The notes below the pieces were generated by a model. It made no database searches, was not told the origin of the DNA, and worked only from the letters and a program-made list of their open reading frames with translations. Of a DNA stretch of 64,000 bases, positions 17,535 through 26,665 are shown one piece after another. This DNA is from Erythrobacter ani. GTDB lineage: Bacteria; Pseudomonadota; Alphaproteobacteria; Sphingomonadales; Sphingomonadaceae. The stretch spans positions 1,116,001-1,180,000 of the forward strand of contig NZ_JAGSPB010000001.1 in assembly GCF_019204025.1 (NCBI RefSeq), written 5' to 3'. A program made the position numbers and the translations under genes. The stretch's first letter is position 1, and each line of letters opens with the position of its first letter.

Positions 17535-18081
17535 TCTCGTGCTTGAATCGGAGCGGCTGGTGCTGCGCAAGATCGGCGAGAACGACATTGAGTTACACGA
17601 CACCGTGCTCAACACTCCAGCGGTCATGGCGCATCTTGGCGGGGTGATGGAGTGGCATGAGATCGAGGCGCGCCATGCCAAGGGTATGGCGATGTTTGCG
17701 AGAGACGGCTTCAGTTTCCTGTTCGCTCACGAGAAATCGACCGGCGATATGGTCGCCTATTGCGGGATCAAATGGGTTGAAAATCCGCTCGCGCCGAATG
17801 TGGGCGACCACGAAATCGGCTGGGTCGTCCGTGAAGATCGCTGGCGGCGCGGTTACGCGTACGAAGCGATGCGCGCGGTAATCGACTGGGCGTTCGGGCC
17901 GATCGGCGCGCCGCATGTGGTCGCGCTCACTTGCGAGAGCAACACTGGCAGTTGGAAGCTCATGGAAAAGCTCGGTATGATACGGCGCAAGGAGCTTGAC
18001 TTCATCGATCCCGGAATGCCCGAAGCGGACAATCCGACGATCCAGTATTCGCTCCGCAAAGAGCAGTGGGAGAACCGCTAA
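17527..18081 (+). CDS. GNAT family N-acetyltransferase (RimJ/RimL-like), copy 3
   Basis: A 184-residue acetyltransferase, the third in the chain, starting ESERLVLRKIGENDIELH. The acetyl-CoA loop is EIGWVVREDRWRRGYAYEAM, and SNTGSWKLMEKLGMIRRKELDFID matches copy 2 closely. The ATG at 17527 overlaps the stop of copy 2 by eight bases. An upstream in-frame start at 17473 would run 62 bases into copy 2 and is less likely. Its stop overlaps the start of the carbonic-anhydrase-like gene (TAATG). Substrate unknown; copies 2 and 3 look closest to each other. Confidence 0.85.
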   Translation: MTDLVLESERLVLRKIGENDIELHDTVLNTPAVMAHLGGVMEWHEIEARHAKGMAMFARDGFSFLFAHEKSTGDMVAYCGIKWVENPLAPNVGDHEIGWVVREDRWRRGYAYEAMRAVIDWAFGPIGAPHVVALTCESNTGSWKLMEKLGMIRRKELDFIDPGMPEADNPTIQYSLRKEQWENR

Positions 18082-18647
18082 TGTATCGCCCAGGTGTCAA
18101 TATAATCCCGATCCATGGCAAGACGCCGCGCATTCACGAAACCGCGTTCGTTGCGCCGGGATCGACCATTATCGGCGATGTCGAGATCGGTGCCGGCAGT
18201 TCGATCTGGTACAATTGCGTCGTTCGCGCCGACGTTTTCAAAATCCGGATCGGGGAACGGACCAATGTCCAGGACGGCAGCGTCCTCCATTGCGACCCGC
18301 CGCGACCGGGCGACGAAGAAGGCTCGCCGCTGATCATCGGCGATGACGTACTGGTCGGCCATATGGCGATGGTGCATGGCTGCACGATCCTGGATCGCGG
18401 CTTTGTCGGCCTTGGTGCGATTGCGATGAACAAATCGGTGATCGGCCATGACGCGATGCTGGCAGCGGGCGCCATGTTGACCGAGGGCAAGGTGATGGAA
18501 GACCGCACGCTCTGGGCAGGCCGCCCGGCCAAACCGATGAGGGAACTCACCGAAGCGGCGATCGCCGGGATGAAAATGGGCGTTGCGCATTATTCGGAGA
18601 ATGCAAAAGCGCACGCGATCGCCGTTTTCGAATGCGGTCTCGACTGA
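18081..18647 (+). CDS. Gamma carbonic anhydrase family protein
   Basis: A 188-residue left-handed beta-helix protein of the gamma-CA / PaaY / YrdA group. Hexapeptide repeats run from APGSTIIGDVEIGAGSSIW onward. The metal-binding histidines appear in SVLHCD and in VGHMAMVHGC. These proteins are trimeric, bind zinc or iron, and are active as carbonic anhydrases in some but not all cases. The stop of GNAT copy 3 and this ATG share one base (TAATG), so it is the last gene of the hemB-GNAT run. There is no export signal. Confidence 0.9.
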   Translation: MYRPGVNIIPIHGKTPRIHETAFVAPGSTIIGDVEIGAGSSIWYNCVVRADVFKIRIGERTNVQDGSVLHCDPPRPGDEEGSPLIIGDDVLVGHMAMVHGCTILDRGFVGLGAIAMNKSVIGHDAMLAAGAMLTEGKVMEDRTLWAGRPAKPMRELTEAAIAGMKMGVAHYSENAKAHAIAVFECGLD

Positions 18648-18680
18648 CCGTCGCAGAACGCCGTCGCCGCTGACTAACGC

Positions 18681-19193
18681 CTAGCTGGGGCCCTTCGTCA
18701 TATAGGGCATCATGTGCGGCATGAAGTCGATCTTCCCGATATCCAGTCCCTCGCTGCGCAGGATCGCGTACGCGGTGGTCAAGTGAAAATAGAAATTCGG
18801 CAATGACCAGTCGCGCACATATTGCTCGGCCGCCATGGTGAATTCCATTCCATTAGGCAGGTCGAGCACGATTTTTGCGTCGGGTGCGACGAGCTCGTCC
18901 GGAGTGACGCTGTCGAGCAGGGCGGCGGTTTTGGACAGCGCGTCTTTCGCTTCGGCCAGGGTTGAGGCATTTTCGTCGAGCGACGTGAAGCTGCGATTTG
19001 TCAGCCGGGGCAGAGCCTCTCCGGGGAGATTGGCGACGAAACGCGCCTGATTGGCAAACGGATGCATGTCGTCCGCCAACCGCGCCTCCAGCAAGGCATC
19101 ACCCTTCGAATGCACCTCAGCCTTGGTCAGCAAGCCGATCATGGTGTCAATGCGGGAGCGGTAAACGGCAATCGATTGGTCGTGGAGCGTCAT
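18681..19193 (-). CDS. DUF1993 family protein
   Basis: A 170-residue protein of the DUF1993 family, a four-helix DinB-like fold with no established reaction. It starts LHDQSIAVYRSRIDTMIGLL and ends KIDFMPHMMPYM. The AEQYVRDWSLPNFYFHLTTAYAIL region is family-typical. The ATG at 19193 has GAGAGG upstream; the frame is open to 19244. It converges with the carbonic-anhydrase-like gene, and the 33-bp gap holds no obvious terminator. Function unknown. Confidence 0.82.
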   Translation of the reverse strand: MTLHDQSIAVYRSRIDTMIGLLTKAEVHSKGDALLEARLADDMHPFANQARFVANLPGEALPRLTNRSFTSLDENASTLAEAKDALSKTAALLDSVTPDELVAPDAKIVLDLPNGMEFTMAAEQYVRDWSLPNFYFHLTTAYAILRSEGLDIGKIDFMPHMMPYMTKGPS

Positions 19194-19283
19194 GTGGGCC
19201 TCTCCGGCTGGGTTAGTTTCGAATTGCAACGTATCACGATGCAAGCAACCATCAAGCGAAAAGGTGCGACGGGCTTTCGCAGG

Positions 19284-20894
19284 TCAGTCCCGGATCAGCG
19301 CCCTGAGACTTTCGATCCGGTCGGCCTCGTGCACCGGCTTGTCCCAGCGGATGCGGTGGATACGGGGAAAGCGCATGGCGAGGCCCGATTTGTGCCGCTT
19401 CGACGTGTGGACGCTGTCGAACGCGACCTCGAACACCAGCGTCCGTTCGACCTCACGCACCGGGCCGAAACGGTTAAGCGTCGTCTGTCGCACCAACCGG
19501 TCGAGCTTTTTCAGTTCGGCATCGGTGAACCCCGAATACGCCTTTCCCACCGGAAGCAGCTCTGCGCCGGTATCGGGGTCGCCATCCCAGCAACCGAAAG
19601 TGTAGTCGGAATAGAAGCTGGACCGTTTGCCGCTGCCGCGCTGTGCATACATCAACACCGCATCGATCAGCAGAGGGTCACGCTTCCACTTGTACCACAG
19701 GCCGACCTTGCGCCCGGCAATGTAGGGACTGTCGCGGCGCTTTAGCATCAGGCCTTCGATTGCATCGTCGCGTGCGCCTTCGCGGATTTCGGCGAGATGT
19801 TCGAAGTCCCGGGCGTCGACGAGCGATGACAGGTCGAAATGGGTATCCGGCAGGCGCGGCATCAACGCTTCGAGCGCGGCCCGCCGCGTGGTCCATGCCT
19901 GTTCCCGAAGATCCTCTCCCTCTACGATCAACACATCATAGAGGCGCACGAAAGCCGGAGCCTCGGCGAGCATTTTCTTGCTGACTGTTTTGCGACCCAA
20001 GCGCTGCTGCAAAGCGTTGAAACTTGCCGCTCCACCTTGGGTCTTTTCGTTTTCCGGGCCGCCCTGTTGCGCACCGCGAACCAGCAGTTCGCCATCCACC
20101 ACCGCGTCCATCGGCAGAACATCGAGCAATTCGGGAAACGTCGCAGAAATGTCGTCGCCCGAGCGTGAATACAGCCGGGATTCGCCGCCCACCCGAACGA
20201 GCTGGATGCGAATGCCATCCCATTTCCATTCTGCGGCGTAATCAGCGACATCAACCTCGGTATCTTCGAGCGGGTGGGCCAGCATGAACGGGCGGAACCG
20301 CGGCCGGTTGGATACGTCGGGCGGATCGCCGCCGTCAGCTCCCCATGCGAACAGTTCGGGGTAGGGCGCTTGCAGGGCGTGCCAATATTCCTCGACCTCA
20401 TCGACCGATACATCGAATGCCTGCGCGAACGCCGTCTTCGCCAGCCGCGCGGAAATGCCGATGCGCATGCCGCCCGTCGCGAGCTTGATGAGCGCGAACC
20501 GGCCATTGGCATCAAGACGGTCGAGCAGTGCGGGCAGTTCCTTTGGCGCGGTGTTGCGGTTGAGCGCTCCGAGCATCTCCACCACTTGCGAAACGCTCGG
20601 CACGTTCCCCTCGCGCCTTTCCGGTTCCGGCCAAAGCAGGCTTGCGGTCTCAGCCGTGTCTCCCACGAAATCGCGGCTGAGCGTCCAGAGCACCGGATCG
20701 ACCCGATCTTTCATCAAATTGCGGATGGTCGAGCTCTTGACGGCTGGGAAATCGAGCTCGCCTGTCAGCGCGGCCAGTGCCCAGCCGCGATCGGGATCGG
20801 GGGTCTCGCGCAGATAATCAGCGATCAGCGCCAGCTTGCGGTTGCGGCTGGTGGTATAGACCAGGGTGTCGAGAAGAGCGGCAAACTCCTCCAT
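19284..20894 (-). CDS. ATP-dependent DNA ligase (cisplatin-damage-response type)
   Basis: A 536-residue ATP-dependent DNA ligase, separate from the NAD-dependent replicative LigA. The adenylated lysine is K224 in motif EWKWDGIR. Later motifs include VVDGELLVRG and the strand WYKWKRDP. An N-terminal DNA-binding domain and a C-terminal OB domain flank the core. Its ATG shares a base with the stop of the exonuclease gene (TGATG), so the pair is coupled. The same pair is known in bacteria with an Lhr-type helicase and the PdeM endonuclease as a DNA-damage cassette. Those partners are not in this window. The open frame to 21164 is an overlap with the exonuclease gene and is not used. Confidence 0.92.
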   Translation of the reverse strand: MEEFAALLDTLVYTTSRNRKLALIADYLRETPDPDRGWALAALTGELDFPAVKSSTIRNLMKDRVDPVLWTLSRDFVGDTAETASLLWPEPERREGNVPSVSQVVEMLGALNRNTAPKELPALLDRLDANGRFALIKLATGGMRIGISARLAKTAFAQAFDVSVDEVEEYWHALQAPYPELFAWGADGGDPPDVSNRPRFRPFMLAHPLEDTEVDVADYAAEWKWDGIRIQLVRVGGESRLYSRSGDDISATFPELLDVLPMDAVVDGELLVRGAQQGGPENEKTQGGAASFNALQQRLGRKTVSKKMLAEAPAFVRLYDVLIVEGEDLREQAWTTRRAALEALMPRLPDTHFDLSSLVDARDFEHLAEIREGARDDAIEGLMLKRRDSPYIAGRKVGLWYKWKRDPLLIDAVLMYAQRGSGKRSSFYSDYTFGCWDGDPDTGAELLPVGKAYSGFTDAELKKLDRLVRQTTLNRFGPVREVERTLVFEVAFDSVHTSKRHKSGLAMRFPRIHRIRWDKPVHEADRIESLRALIRD

Positions 20895-21925
20895 CAGTCG
20901 TCCTCGTCCTCGCGCCCGACGAGCGCCAGCGCGCGCGCCTTTCGCTGGCCAAGTTCGCACCAGCGCAGCAGCGCCTCTTCGCGGCCGTGGGTGATCCACA
21001 CCTCTTGCGGGTCGACCTCGTCGATGGTCCGGGTAAGCTCGTTCCAGTCGGCATGGTCCGAGATGACCAGCGGCAATTCGACCCCGCGCTGACGTGCGCG
21101 GCCGCGCACCAGCATCCACCCGCTCGCCATCGCGGTAATTGGTTCCGGCAGGCGGCGTGACCACCTGTCATTGAGTGCAGAAGGCGGCGCGACGATGATG
21201 CTTCCGCGCATCTCGTCTTTGGTATGATCGGATACGAGCCGCAATTCGCCGAGCTGCACTCCGTGCTCTTCATACAGGCGGCACATCTTTTCCATCGCAC
21301 CGTGCAGATAGATCGGATCGTGATGCCCTGCCGCGCGGAGTTCCGCGATTACGCGCTGCGCCTTGCCCAGCGCATAAGCGCCCACCAGCACGCTTTTGTC
21401 GGGATTGTCGGTCAGCGCCTTTGTGAGCTTGGCGATCTCGTCTTCGATCGGCGGATGGGTGAAGACCGGCAGGCCAAACGTCGCCTCGGTGATGAAGATA
21501 TCGCAGGGAGTGACCCGAAACGGAGCGCAGGTCGGGTCGGGCCGCCGCTTGTAATCACCGGTGATGACCACGCGCTCGCCCGCATGCTCCAGCAGGATTT
21601 GTGCGCTGCCGAGCACATGACCCGCCGGGATGTAGGTCGCATCGACATCGCCCGGCAGGCGGATCGTCTCACCATGTTCGACCGGGATCGCCTTGGTCGG
21701 AATTTCACCGCTTTCATCGGCCAAGCCCGTCCGATAACGCAAGGCCATGATCGCCAGCGTTTCAGGCGTGGCGTATGTCTCTCCGTGCCCGCCGCGTGCG
21801 TGATCTGCATGTCCGTGGGTGACCAGCGCGCGGTCCACGGCCTTGCCGGGATCGACCCAGCAATCGGCAGGCACGATATGCACGCCCCAAGGTTCGGGAC
21901 GGATCCAGGAAAACGGGGCGCTCAC
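20894..21925 (-). CDS. Ligase-associated DNA damage response exonuclease (metallo-beta-lactamase fold)
   Basis: A 343-residue beta-CASP-like nuclease related to SNM1/Artemis. The metal motif THGHADHARGGH gives H37, H39, D41 and H42. A second block, VITGDYKRRPDPTCAPF, provides further metal ligands. The family is assigned to trimming DNA ends ahead of the associated ligase. It is translationally coupled to the ligase. The gene starts 34 bp after the stop of the S9 peptidase, so read-through from that gene is possible. Identification by motif and partner gene is strong. Confidence 0.91.
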   Translation of the reverse strand: MSAPFSWIRPEPWGVHIVPADCWVDPGKAVDRALVTHGHADHARGGHGETYATPETLAIMALRYRTGLADESGEIPTKAIPVEHGETIRLPGDVDATYIPAGHVLGSAQILLEHAGERVVITGDYKRRPDPTCAPFRVTPCDIFITEATFGLPVFTHPPIEDEIAKLTKALTDNPDKSVLVGAYALGKAQRVIAELRAAGHHDPIYLHGAMEKMCRLYEEHGVQLGELRLVSDHTKDEMRGSIIVAPPSALNDRWSRRLPEPITAMASGWMLVRGRARQRGVELPLVISDHADWNELTRTIDEVDPQEVWITHGREEALLRWCELGQRKARALALVGREDEDD

Positions 21926-21959
21926 AGGAGGTTAACACCCTGTGAGCGCGGCCGTTCCG

Positions 21960-24062
21960 CTATTCGCCCTGTTTGTCGGTCCGATATTTGTCGAACCATT
22001 TGATGACCGCATCGGTTTTCGCGGCCAGCTGGCTTGGGGACATCGTGGTATCGCCGTGGCTGCCACCCGGCGTCACGAGCAGCGCGGTGTCTACGCCCAG
22101 CAACTTGAGCGCGCCGTACAATTGTTCGGCCTCGCTGCGCGGCGTCCGGTAATCTTCGGCTGCGACCAGCACGAGGGTGGGCGTCTTGATATTGGCCGCA
22201 GCGGCCAACGGTGAGCGGGCCCAATATCCTTCCGGATTTTCCCACGGGTTCGATTTCATCCAGTACCGCGCGAAGAACGGATAGGCATCGGCCATCAGCG
22301 CCATCGTGGTCCAGTTGATCACCGGTTTGTTCGATGCCGCTGCGGCGAACCTGTCGGTCTTGCCCACCATCCACGCGGTAAGGATACCTCCGCCGGAGCC
22401 GCCGGTGATGAAGAGATTATCCGGATCGGCAAAGCCTTGCGCGACCGCAGCATCGACCGCAGCCATCAATTCGTCATCGTTGGGAGCGGGATAGGTGCCG
22501 TCGATCCTGCTCAGGAAATCGGCCCCATATCCGGTCGAACCGGTCGGGTTGGTGAACAGCGTGGCATAACCGGCATTCGCGTACAGCTGATAATCGCTGG
22601 AGAAATGCGGACCGTAGGAGGCATGCGGGCCGCCGTGGATTTCCAGCACCATCGGAACGCGCGTCCCTTCGACGTAATCGGGCGGCAGGACGATCCAGCT
22701 GGGAATCTCCGTCCCATCGGGCATCGTCACCGAAATCTCGCGCGTTTCGCCGAGCCGTTTGCCCGACAGCTTGAGGTCGTTGAGCGCGGTAAGCTTGCGC
22801 GCGTTGCCCCGTCCTAGAACCGAGATATCGGTGGGCCGCACCGGACTGCCCGAAGTAAAGGCGAGCGTGCCGCGGTCCGAAACCGACCATTGCCCGCCAA
22901 CATAGGGGCGGGTGTATCCGGGGCTGGCGATTCGCGCATCGAGCGGGCTGACATTTCCCGCATCCGATATCTTCGCGACGCGATAGAGGCCTTCATCCTC
23001 GTAGCCTGCGAACAAGCCGGCCTCGGTCCATTCGAGGCTGTCGAACGAACGGTCGAAACCGGCGGCAATGCGGCTCTTGTTCGAACCATCGGCGTCCATC
23101 AGATACAGTTCGGCCTGATGGGCGTCCTTGCCCCGGTCATCGAACCCGAGATAGGCGATCCGGCGTCCATCGGGGCTGACCTGCGGCGCGAAATCAGGAC
23201 CTTCGCGGGTGGTCATTTCGGTGATGTCGCCTGACGCCAGGTCGATTGCATAGATTTCCGTATCGAGACCGGCGAGTTCCCAGTTCTCGTCGCGATTTCC
23301 GCTTATGAGTATTGTTTCTCCGTCGGGCGTCCATTCGAGTGTGCCCGAATGATCACGGTCACCGAAGGTCAGTTGGCGTGGCGCGCCGCCGGTTGCGGAT
23401 ACGAGGAATATCTGGGTGAAACCGGGTTTCAGATATCCGGCGCCGTCGAAACGGTATGTCACCGCATCGGTGATGGAGGGCGGCGCTTTCCATTCCGCGC
23501 CTTCGGGTTTGGCGGGCGCGCTGCCGAGGCTGACCGGCTTTCCCGGCACTCGTGCAGTGTAGGCGATGCGCGAGCCGTCGGGCGACCAGCTGATGCCGCC
23601 GGGGGATTCTGGCAGGGCGGTGATATTGGCGCTGGCCCCGCTGTCCATCCAGCGAACATGCAGCTCAGGTCCGCCGCCGCTTTCGGTCGACACATAGGCA
23701 AGGCGCGATCCATCTGGCGACCAGCGTGGGCTGAAATGCGCGCCTTCGCCGGTTACGAGCGGGGTTTCCGCGCCGCTAGATACATCCACAAGCCAGATCG
23801 AGCTGACGGCACTATCGGTCATTATGTCGTTGGTGCGCCTGACATAGGCGACCTGCGATCCGTCGGGACTTATCTGCGGATCTGTTGCGGTCGATAGTCC
23901 GAACAGGTCGGCGCCGGTGAAGTAAGGGCTCGGAGCGGAACTGTGTTCGTCCGCTCCCTCGCGCTCGTCCGCGGCCAGCGGGCTGGACAGGACGAGCGCC
24001 CCGGCCAGGACTGGTCCTGCAAAGACTGGCCCCGCAAGGACGGGAAGTGTGCGTGCAAACAT
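21960..24062 (-). CDS. S9 family prolyl oligopeptidase / acylaminoacyl peptidase, exported
   Basis: A 700-residue serine peptidase. The first 30 or so residues (LPVLAGPVFAGPVLAGALVL) form a signal peptide, so it should be periplasmic. A beta-propeller of PD40-type repeats follows (WSPDGSRLAYV, WSPDGSRIAYT). The C-terminal alpha/beta hydrolase domain has the nucleophile in GGSGGG, the acid in AAEDYRTP and the histidine in GGSHGD. It releases peptides from oligopeptide substrates. The ATG at 24062 follows a 13-bp perfect stem that encloses the likely ribosome binding site (see 24064-24093). It lies between clpA and the exonuclease gene on the same strand. Confidence 0.91.
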   Translation of the reverse strand: MFARTLPVLAGPVFAGPVLAGALVLSSPLAADEREGADEHSSAPSPYFTGADLFGLSTATDPQISPDGSQVAYVRRTNDIMTDSAVSSIWLVDVSSGAETPLVTGEGAHFSPRWSPDGSRLAYVSTESGGGPELHVRWMDSGASANITALPESPGGISWSPDGSRIAYTARVPGKPVSLGSAPAKPEGAEWKAPPSITDAVTYRFDGAGYLKPGFTQIFLVSATGGAPRQLTFGDRDHSGTLEWTPDGETILISGNRDENWELAGLDTEIYAIDLASGDITEMTTREGPDFAPQVSPDGRRIAYLGFDDRGKDAHQAELYLMDADGSNKSRIAAGFDRSFDSLEWTEAGLFAGYEDEGLYRVAKISDAGNVSPLDARIASPGYTRPYVGGQWSVSDRGTLAFTSGSPVRPTDISVLGRGNARKLTALNDLKLSGKRLGETREISVTMPDGTEIPSWIVLPPDYVEGTRVPMVLEIHGGPHASYGPHFSSDYQLYANAGYATLFTNPTGSTGYGADFLSRIDGTYPAPNDDELMAAVDAAVAQGFADPDNLFITGGSGGGILTAWMVGKTDRFAAAASNKPVINWTTMALMADAYPFFARYWMKSNPWENPEGYWARSPLAAAANIKTPTLVLVAAEDYRTPRSEAEQLYGALKLLGVDTALLVTPGGSHGDTTMSPSQLAAKTDAVIKWFDKYRTDKQGE

Positions 24063-24063
24063 A

Positions 24064-24093
24064 ATCGGCCCCCAAATTGCTTTGGGGGCCGAT
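24064..24093 (-). promoter_or_regulatory. Perfect 13-bp hairpin over the ribosome binding site of the S9 peptidase
   Basis: ATCGGCCCCCAAA pairs with TTTGGGGGCCGAT around a TTGC loop. On the minus strand the stem ends one base before the ATG at 24062, and the G-run that would serve as Shine-Dalgarno is within it. It is also about 40 bp after the clpA stop. No T-run follows, so a plain intrinsic terminator is less likely than a structure controlling translation or stability. Confidence 0.7.
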
Positions 24094-24133
24094 CAATCAC
24101 ATTGGCGCGGAAAAATCCAGTTAGGACGCGCTA

Positions 24134-26542
24134 TCAGTTTTCGCTGTCACCGCCGCCGGAACTGTCCGAAGCTTCCGGATTGGCGCCCGTATCCTTGGCC
24201 GGGGGGGCTTTCTTTGCCGCCGGTTTCTTCTTTGCGGGTGCCTTGCGTTTGGGCTTCGCCTTGGGCGGAGCAGGCGCCAGTTCGAAGCTGGGCTTGCCGT
24301 CTTTCACCGTGACATGCACCTCCCCGCCATCGGCAAGTTTTCCGAATAGCAGCTCCTCGGCCAGCGGCTGCTTGATCTTGTCCTGGATCAAGCGGCCCAT
24401 CGGGCGCGCGCCGTAGAGCTTGTCATAACCCTTGTCCGCCAGCCACGTACGCGCGTCGCTGTCGAACTGGATGTGGACGTTCTGTTCGGCGAGCTGGAGT
24501 TCGAGCTCGAGGATGAACTTGTCGACCACGCGGGCGACGGTGCTCTTGCCGAGATAGGCGAAGGGCACGATCGCATCGAGACGGTTGCGGAATTCGGGGG
24601 TGAACATCTTGTTCACCGCTTCGGTCCCGGCGTCCTCCTTGGACACGTCGCCAAAGCCGATGCCGCTGCGCGCCATGTCGGATGCGCCCGCATTGGTCGT
24701 CATGATCAGCACGACATTGCGGAAATCGACCGTCTTGCCGTGGTGGTCGGTCAGGCGGCCGTTATCCATCACCTGCAGCAGGATGTTGAACAGGTCCGGG
24801 TGCGCCTTCTCGATCTCGTCGAGCAGCAGCACGCAATGCGGATTCTGGTCGACTGCATCGGTCAGCAGGCCGCCCTGATCGTAACCGACATAGCCCGGAG
24901 GCGCACCAATCAGGCGCGAGACGCTGTGGCGTTCCATGTATTCCGACATGTCGAAGCGCTTGAGCTCGATCCCCATGATCGAGGCGAGTTGGCGCGCGAC
25001 TTCCGTTTTACCGACACCGGTCGGGCCGCTGAACAGGAAAGAGCCGATCGGCTTGTCCGGATCGCGAAGACCTGCGCGGCTGAGCTTCATGGCGGTGGAA
25101 AGGCGCGTGATCGCCTCGTCCTGACCGAACACGACATGTTTCAGATCGCGGCCGAGATTTTCGAGCGCTTTCTTGTCGTCTTTCGATACCGATTTCGGCG
25201 GGATCCGCGCCATGGTGGCGATGACCTGTTCGATTTCCCTTGCGGTGATCTTCTTCTTGCGGCGGCTCGGCGGTACCAGCATCTGCATAGCACCGACCTC
25301 GTCAATCACGTCGATCGCCTTGTCCGGCAATTTGCGGTCATTGATATAGCGCGCGGACAGCTCGACCGCGGTTTTGAGCGCATCGGGCGTGTATTTGACG
25401 TTGTGATGTTCTTCGAAAGCGCTGCGCAGACCTTTCAGGATCTTCACCGTGTCCTCGATCGTCGGCTCGTTCACGTCGATCTTCTGGAACCGGCGCAGCA
25501 GCGCGCGGTCTTTTTCGAAGTGGTTGCGGAATTCCTTATAGGTGGTCGAACCGATGCAGCGGATCGTGCCGCCCGACAGCGCGGGCTTCAGCAGGTTCGA
25601 GGCGTCCATCGCCCCGCCGCTGGTCGCACCCGCACCGATAACGGTGTGAATCTCGTCGATGAAAAGGATCGCATCCGGCATCCCTTCAAGCTCCGAGACC
25701 ACCTGCTTCAACCGTTCTTCGAAATCGCCGCGATAACGCGTGCCGGCCAGCAGCGCGCCCATGTCGAGCGAATAAATGACCGCAGGCTCCAGCACTTCGG
25801 GAACGTCACCCTCTACGATCTTGCGTGCAAGACCTTCGGCAATGGCGGTTTTACCAACCCCGGGGTCGCCGACATAAAGCGGGTTGTTCTTTGAGCGGCG
25901 GCACAGGATCTGCACTGTCCTGTCGACTTCGGGACCGCGACCGATCAGCGGGTCGACCTTGCCGTCCTCGGCTTTCTTGTTGAGGTTGACGGTAAACTGG
26001 TCGAGTGCGGTTTCCTTTTTGGAGCCGCCATCTTTCTTGGTCTCTTCGGCATCACCCGGCGTTTCTTCACTGCCGGTCGGTTGCTTGGATTCGATCTGAC
26101 GGCCGCCTTTGCCGATGCCGTGGCTGATGTAGCTCACCGCATCCAGCCGGCTCATGTCCTGCTGTTGCAGGAAATACACGGCGTAGCTGTCCCTTTCGGA
26201 GAACAGGGCGACCAGGACATTCGCGCCGGTCACCGTGTCCTTGCCCGATGACTGGACGTGCAGGATCGCACGCTGGATCACCCGCTGGAACCCGGCGGTT
26301 GGCTGCGGATCGGCGTCGTCCTCCGTCTTGAGCGACTGGTATTCCTGATCGAGATATTGCTTCACGACCTCGCCCAGTTCCGCCAAGTCCACGCCGCATG
26401 CCGCCATCACCTGCGCCGCGTCCTCATCGTCGATCAGGGCGAGCAGCAGATGTTCGAGCGTCGCATATTCGTGACGCCGTTCGGACGCATTGCCGAGCGC
26501 GTTGTGGAGGGTGCGTTCAAGGTTTTGGGCAAAACTGGGCAT
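24134..26542 (-). CDS. clpA: ATP-dependent Clp protease ATP-binding subunit ClpA
   Basis: An 802-residue class I Clp/Hsp100 unfoldase that feeds substrates to ClpP. The N-domain (1-140) has the double Clp-N repeat, the site that ClpS binds in other bacteria. Walker A motifs are GDPGVGKT (225-232) and GPTGVGKT (near 505-512). The loop GIGFG in the second AAA domain corresponds to the ClpP-docking IGF/IGL loop. The C-terminus carries an unusual 45-residue tail rich in Lys, Ala and Pro (PKRKAPAKKKPAAKKAPPAK) followed by an acidic end. The ATG at 26542 is preferred to the TTG one codon earlier. No clpS gene is adjacent. Confidence 0.96.
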   Translation of the reverse strand: MPSFAQNLERTLHNALGNASERRHEYATLEHLLLALIDDEDAAQVMAACGVDLAELGEVVKQYLDQEYQSLKTEDDADPQPTAGFQRVIQRAILHVQSSGKDTVTGANVLVALFSERDSYAVYFLQQQDMSRLDAVSYISHGIGKGGRQIESKQPTGSEETPGDAEETKKDGGSKKETALDQFTVNLNKKAEDGKVDPLIGRGPEVDRTVQILCRRSKNNPLYVGDPGVGKTAIAEGLARKIVEGDVPEVLEPAVIYSLDMGALLAGTRYRGDFEERLKQVVSELEGMPDAILFIDEIHTVIGAGATSGGAMDASNLLKPALSGGTIRCIGSTTYKEFRNHFEKDRALLRRFQKIDVNEPTIEDTVKILKGLRSAFEEHHNVKYTPDALKTAVELSARYINDRKLPDKAIDVIDEVGAMQMLVPPSRRKKKITAREIEQVIATMARIPPKSVSKDDKKALENLGRDLKHVVFGQDEAITRLSTAMKLSRAGLRDPDKPIGSFLFSGPTGVGKTEVARQLASIMGIELKRFDMSEYMERHSVSRLIGAPPGYVGYDQGGLLTDAVDQNPHCVLLLDEIEKAHPDLFNILLQVMDNGRLTDHHGKTVDFRNVVLIMTTNAGASDMARSGIGFGDVSKEDAGTEAVNKMFTPEFRNRLDAIVPFAYLGKSTVARVVDKFILELELQLAEQNVHIQFDSDARTWLADKGYDKLYGARPMGRLIQDKIKQPLAEELLFGKLADGGEVHVTVKDGKPSFELAPAPPKAKPKRKAPAKKKPAAKKAPPAKDTGANPEASDSSGGGDSEN

Positions 26543-26665
26543 CAAGAAATCTCTAGCAGAGGAAGGAAGAGGGATTGCTAATCGAGAAGGTAAAAAGCGA
26601 TTTTATCACAATATGGGTTTGGCCGCGAAAATTGCGAATCCGTGATGAAGTTACACCGCCGCGCG

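Noticed and set aside
19284..21164. A longer ligase reading frame starting at 21164
   Set aside because: The extra N-terminus is arginine-rich and lies on top of the exonuclease gene; the coupled ATG at 20894 gives the normal ligase start.
24473..25894. A 473-codon open frame antisense to clpA
   Set aside because: It lies wholly opposite a certain gene, has no domain, and its composition is that of a high-GC shadow frame.
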